Assembly: GCF_963662255.1 (NCBI RefSeq)
Contig: NC_085047.1
Coordinates: 13,136,347-13,200,346, forward strand
DNA: 64,000 nucleotides
Direction of reading: 5' to 3'
Source: Cinclus cinclus
Taxonomy: Eukaryota; Chordata; Aves; Passeriformes; Cinclidae
Both the position numbers and the translations under genes were made by a program. The first letter of the stretch is position 1, and every line of letters begins with the position of its first letter. Shown piece after piece: positions 58,901-64,000 of the stretch. The notes under the pieces are model-generated. The model made no database searches. It was not told the DNA's origin and saw nothing but the letters and a program-made list of their open reading frames with translations.

Positions 58901-61900
58901 GTTGTAATAAGTTAAAAACTTATTTATTTATAAATAAATTTACATAAGTTATAATCTTATATAGATTTAAAAGAGGAAGGTACTAGACAGAAAAAGAGCA
59001 GTAGAGAACATATCCTGTGAGAAAAGTCTGAAATGGTATCTGTGTGAAAGTGTTTTATTTTGTGACTCCATTCCAACTTACTAGCTCAGGTAAATAATTT
59101 GAAGCCAATGTACCTTCTGCTTTTTGACCCCCAATTTGGATCACATCCAGATTGAAATAGTGTGTGTATAGCGGGGGGGCCTTAGCACAGTCTGCTCAGG
59201 TAGATAAGGATATTGTGGTTTTAGCTTAGCAAGATGAATATTGTGTTTTAATATGATTCTTCATTATTACAGAAAGGAAGACAAAATTTGATGGAAAGGT
59301 TTCTTGTTCCTAGTTCCCAAGAATTATTTGGCTTAAAATTGGAAAGGATAGGATGCTAACTGGTAACCATGTCAGAGTCTAAAATAGACTTTCAGTGAAA
59401 ATAATGCTAGGGGATGGAGAGGGGGAATAGATCTTGGCTAGCTGATGGTTACAGTTACATGAATGAGGAAATTTTCTGTTATAATGCAGTATCCTCTCAT
59501 TTCTTTTTGTTAAAAATCTAGTAACAGCTGAAAATAACTTTTTGCATATCTTTGTAGTACACTTCAACATTTCACAAGGAAGAAACGTAAATATGGGGTG
59601 TTTAGTCAGAATCACTATCATCACATCACTGCTGTAGGAGATAAAGGATTATTATAGAGCATTACTTGTTTATTTACAAACAAGGCATATACATCAACAC
59701 AAAGAATGAAAAATAATTATTTGCTCTTTCATCTGTGCTTCTTGCTTACTCACTGCAGATTGCTTTTACCTCCGGACCTATTATTTCACCCTGCTATGGA
59801 AATTTATCTTACCTTTTAATTTTGTTACTTCTAGTTCCATTATCAAAACCCCTTCTATCTCTTCTTTCTTTAAGTCTTTTCAACTTTGGTTTTGATTTTT
59901 TTTTTCCTAAGATGATATCTTCCAGAAAATATGTTCTTTCGGACTTCATCACATAGCCTTGATTTTTTTCTAATTTTCAAATGCAAGCTTTTTGAGCCAG
60001 TCTGTGTGTGTACACTTCTGTAAGGAAATTATGAGAACTCTTGACTGGTGTCACTGAAAAGTGTACAGACAGGTTTCTAAATCCTTCATTGACTGCTACA
60101 TTCTATCCCAACAAGCCTGAAAGAAATACTTTGTTGAACTTTGTTGACCCTTTTCCACAAATTCTACATTTGTTGTTGTGCAGCATTTTAATCTCATAAT
60201 TATCTAGCTGTAGTATTTTATTAGGGGAGAGGATGTTCCTTTCTGAGTACCTCATATTTTTGTTCTAGCTGGAGACATGCCATATTTCTGTGTATTGACT
60301 GACCTGGGAGTGAGAACAGAAGTACCTCTTTTTCATTGACAATAATTTAGGCTTTCTTGTCCTGCCCTGACACCTAAGCCCTGACACCTGAGGAGGGTGG
60401 AAAAGGGCAGACAGAAGTTAATTATTTTGCCAATTTGGTAGCTCCTGGCTGGAGTGATTTCTGTACAGCAGACTGGCACATGCATTTTTAGAGCAGATTT
60501 GGGGATAGGTGGCACCTGAATATGGCAATATTTTCATTCTAGATTGTTAAATTGTCATGGAATGTACAATAAATGTCTCCTGAATTTCTTTGAAGTCTGA
60601 ATTTCTTAGGTGTTTTCACTTCCTTTGTGTGTTTAGGAATGCCTCTGTATTACTGTCCACTGGGACTGTTGCATATAGCTTCCATTACTGCTGATGGCAA
60701 CTCAATGCATAAATTCTCATTAATGAGCATGAGGATATATTCCTTTCCATTATTTTAGCAGGCATCAGTGGAACTTCTTTAAGAAATGTGTTCAGGAAAA
60801 TTGAGACCTAGTAATTTGACAAATGAGTGTAAGCTTTCATAAATTACATTTAAGATGTTAACATCAAAGTTAACATTCTTGCTGCAAATGCAATGCCTTT
60901 AATTTCTTCTTTCTCCTAGTAAATTGCTGTTCAACTCAGCTTTAATTTATAATAAAAGAATAGTTTTAGCTTTATAGCCTTAAGACATCCACAGAGAGAA
61001 TAAATTTACCTCTCTTTTGTTCAGCACTAACTGCATTAGTTTGTTAGTGCTTTCCCTTGGATCCAGCTGGGAGAAGAAATAAGGTGACAGTGGTTTGCAC
61101 AAAGGCTTTACCTTACTCTTACAAGGTTAAACTAGGGAACATCCTCAGTTATGAAAGATGGGAATATTTGGTTTCATAGTTTTAATTCCCCTTTAGGCAT
61201 GCCTTTCTCTACTGTCTGTACAGGCAGTCTAAGAGGATTAAACATCTTATTTTCACTTCTTCCCTTTTCAAGCTGTACTTAATCAACAGAACTTCAGGAA
61301 GAATATAGGTGACATTAGCTGACTTTTGTATAATTTTCTCTGACATATGAGGGGGCAAAAAATGGGTATTCAGGGTGTTGGTTATGAAAAACAGTATTTG
61401 AATTGCAAATAAAATAAAGAAGAACTGAAGGTAAAATTTTCTAGGAATATGGATTTTTAAAAGCTCTTTTACACAGTGGGAGGCATTTGCTTTGGAAATT
61501 GGTAAAGCAGAAAAGTTAACACACATCTCATCGTTTTTAATGAAAATTAGATAGAAAGTATAGAAGGGTATAAGATATAAAGACATATAATTTTTATATG
61601 GTTGTATCTTAATGATGTGGTAGAGCAGTATTTCTGCTCCTTTGTACAGTACTGTGATCTCTGAAGACTTATGAGTAAGTAGTCATATCTGTTCAGTCAA
61701 ATACAAAAATCAATGATTAAATTTAATACTATTAAAGACTCTAGTCAGTGACTAGACTCTAGTGACTTTTTTTTTATAACTGATGGTATTATGGTATAAA
61801 ACTCTGCTGTCAGTAAAAAATTCTTGCCATCAGGCAAAAGCAATATTTAATGAGAACTAGAAGTAAGTGGTAAGTATTATTATTATTATCTTCTTCCATC

Positions 61901-64000
61901 TACCTTATAGACTATGTTTTAGGTGTATGTATGTTTTCACCGGAAATAATTTTTTCCAGATCTTCACAACTTATAGACTAGTTGTGATTATACCTGTCTT
62001 TATTCAGCAAAAAATATTTTAGTGCAAAAGGAACATTGCATTTAACATCATTAACATAATCTGTCCTTAGAATTCTTTCTTCTAATACTGTTGGCAGAGA
62101 GAAACAAGTGAGGCTGCTCTTTTCTTTACTTTTTAAAATACTACTGGAGTAGAAAGTTTCCTGAATGCTTTGAATGTTCAGAAGTGTTTTGAAAAATAAT
62201 TGTTGCAGATTTTGTGAAAGGACTTTGAAAGAATATTTGTTCATTATTAAAGAGCTGATATTATTGCATCTAATTCAGAAATAACATATAAAATTTCACA
62301 AGGTAGAAGTTATTTGCATCATGAATTTGTAAATAATTGAATTTCCTTCAGTAAAACCTGTTAAGGTCAAATTTCTTATCTTCAAAATGGAAGAAGCAAT
62401 ATATAATAATAGGTTATTAAAAGTTGAGTTTGCTCAGTTGTGGTCATCTAAGGTGGGCAATCTCAAAGCACTTGTTTTTTCATAACTCCATGCTTGTAGT
62501 TTTCTAAGCATGCCTTTAAGTTTATCCATTTGAATATCCAGTAGCTGCATGTCCAACATTTCATGGTCTTACCTGTTTTTAGTGCTAAAACCAATGTGAG
62601 CAGTATACAGATTTTTTTTATTATTTGCAGTCTGAGACTGGAATTATCTAAAGGGCATGAAAGTGAATTATATTTGATGAGAATAGACCTTGGTGTTTCC
62701 TGAAAATTTAGTGGATGTGCATTTAAGTCAATCTGGTTTTTTTTGCATTTGTGTTGTCTTAGGAGATATAGCCCTTTTTTCTTTTAGACTAGCTTTTGCA
62801 CACTTGAATTTTAGTGATAGATCCAGACCAAAAAGGTTTTGCAACAGAAGTGTTTCATGACAAAAAGGGATCTAGATAATTTGAAGATCAGTTAAGATTT
62901 GCAGTTGTTTTGAAATGGGTGCCAGTGCTCTAAGGAAGTGATTCTGGACCCTACAATTTGTTTTGAGTGCAAAATATAACACTGGAATATCTGTTTTTTG
63001 CCTCTAAGTCATTGTAGAAGTGGGACAGTGGATGAGAGGGGAAGGATGCTATCCTTGGCCTGGTTACCAGGACTGAAATTAAGCTTTGTGAGCTTGAACA
63101 AAACACTTACTGTTCAGGGAGCAGCAGTAGACAAACAAGTGCAAAATCAGATCTATCCAAGCTTGAAGAGAGTCGTTAAGAGGAGAGAATGGTAAAATCC
63201 AATTAAGAGGTAAATGGAAGAATCTGAAGAACTCTATGAACTTAAATTTGTATATAGCAGATGAGTAATTACAATTATGTCATGTTCCCTGAACTGAAGT
63301 TTATGGAGATAACCTTTACTAAACAGCTTCTCTTTGACTGCTAAAGTTGATGTTTGTGTGGAAAGGGAAGATTATCGAGATTTAGGGCATTTTTACTGTG
63401 GCCTAGTTCAAAATTTCTTTCCATAAAATATTATCTTTTCAGGTTGTCTAACTTCATTAGGTTTAATGCAAGTTTTGTGACTGGCAACTGACAGAAAACA
63501 GAGGGAGGCGTTGGACTAAGGGATTTTCTTAGGCCACAAGTAAGAAACAGGACTGATAATAACTGGCATAATCTCTTTATTATTATCAAACAGGTTTTTA
63601 TGGTTGCCTTTAAAAATTAGTATGTCCCTGTTGCTTTTAGAGGTTCACAACCATTTTTTCTTAAGGTTTTAAAGGGTTGTATTCTTTTAGTAGGAAAATA
63701 GTATTTATGTGGGAAGCCTTTTTGATACACTCTTCCTGTGTAGCAGCATAATGAACCAGTCTTTAATGTAAAACTTCTAGGATATTTAACCAGATAAACT
63801 GCATCCCAGAACTAAGAGCTTTGTCTTCATAAAATTAATCAATAGAATAAGAATATTTCAAATACACTTATCACCTAGTTCCATCTGAATACCAGAACCA
63901 TCCTTTTAAATTAATAGAAGCTGTATGAAAAATGACTATATTAGCATAGAAAAAAACCCCCAGCATATGGATACTAGTTTTTCATGCGTTTGTGCAGTTG

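Larger units (their letters stand above)
6311..64000 (+). other. NCAM2: NCAM2 intron 1 (5' part, not closed in window)
   Basis: It starts with the donor GTAGGA at 6311. The next NCAM2 exon should encode the first Ig domain strands. I saw no reading frame resembling an Ig domain (Cys to Trp to Tyr-x-Cys pattern) on the + strand in the rest of the window, so the intron appears to be at least 57.7 kb. A very long first intron fits NCAM2 in other vertebrates. My scan relied on translated frames of 60 or more codons plus reading by eye, so a short alternative exon could be missed. Confidence 0.75.
55006..64000. other. Intron 1 stretch, repeat-poor, no gene recognised
   Basis: About 9 kb of AT-rich intron. 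Low-complexity tracts: T runs at 55078-55134, GT/T-rich at 55325-55445 and 56525-56655, and a TA/GT-rich microsatellite at 55879-55975. A near-palindrome CTAGTCAGTGACTAG is at 61741-61755 and (ATT)n at about 61877-61889. The longest frames (125 codons minus at 61209-61586; 97 codons plus at 56511-56804) have no recognisable domain. Confidence 0.5.

Noticed and set aside
61209..61586. 125-codon minus-strand frame
   Set aside because: Phe/Ile/Leu-rich as expected from AT-rich sequence, with no domain.
6311..64000. Search for NCAM2 exon 2 (first Ig domain)
   Set aside because: No + strand frame showed the Ig Cys/Trp/Tyr-x-Cys pattern or resembled NCAM2. I could not do a base-level search, so this is a negative by reading only.
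1..64000. A previously undescribed multi-gene system, CRISPR array, or tRNA/rRNA genes
   Set aside because: Nothing in the window supports these. Tandem repeats present are minisatellites or microsatellites without CRISPR-like spacing, and no cloverleaf-like tRNA was noticed.

Overview
The window is vertebrate nuclear DNA, almost certainly from a bird. At least ten CR1 LINE fragments are present, typically 5'-truncated and running up to the diagnostic CR1 3' end. There are also avian-type endogenous retrovirus (ERV) remnants, no Alu or L1 elements, and an AT-rich, gene-poor background broken by one sharp CpG island cluster. There are no bacterial features, operons or CRISPR arrays. Almost every open reading frame is a chance ORF or part of a repeat.

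The only gene I can support is the 5' end of NCAM2 (neural cell adhesion molecule 2, also OCAM or RNCAM), on the + strand. A CpG island (about 5485-6320) contains a GC box, a TATA-like element at 6101, a predicted start site near 6131 and an ATG-free leader. The first coding exon (6259-6310) encodes the signal peptide MSLLPLYLLGLLLSSGQ and ends at a good splice donor in phase 1. I recognise no second exon, so 6311-64000 reads as at least 57.7 kb of intron 1. Positions 1-6130 are upstream flank.

Layout. 1-222: CR1 cut by the window edge. 223-5484: AT-rich upstream DNA. 5485-7770: two CpG islands separated by poly-T-rich sequence; the second holds two minisatellites, each just downstream of a G-quadruplex motif, and a strong CTCF-like site. 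7951-39074: intron with CR1 copies near 12.4, 15.1, 18.2, 30.7 and 35.9 kb. 39075 to about 42.7 kb: a degraded, 3'-truncated provirus (5' LTR, gag, protease and early pol remnants) with a younger solo LTR nested in its gag and flanked by a 6-bp target-site repeat. 43-51 kb: three more CR1 copies. 53.9-54.8 kb: an LTR-like repeat split by a CR1. 55-64 kb: repeat-poor AT-rich intron.

I found no undescribed multi-gene system. The most informative points are the NCAM2 promoter architecture, the G4/minisatellite pairs, the CTCF-like sites and the nested insertions. Family names for repeats and the NCAM2 call come from memory of these families, not from a search.
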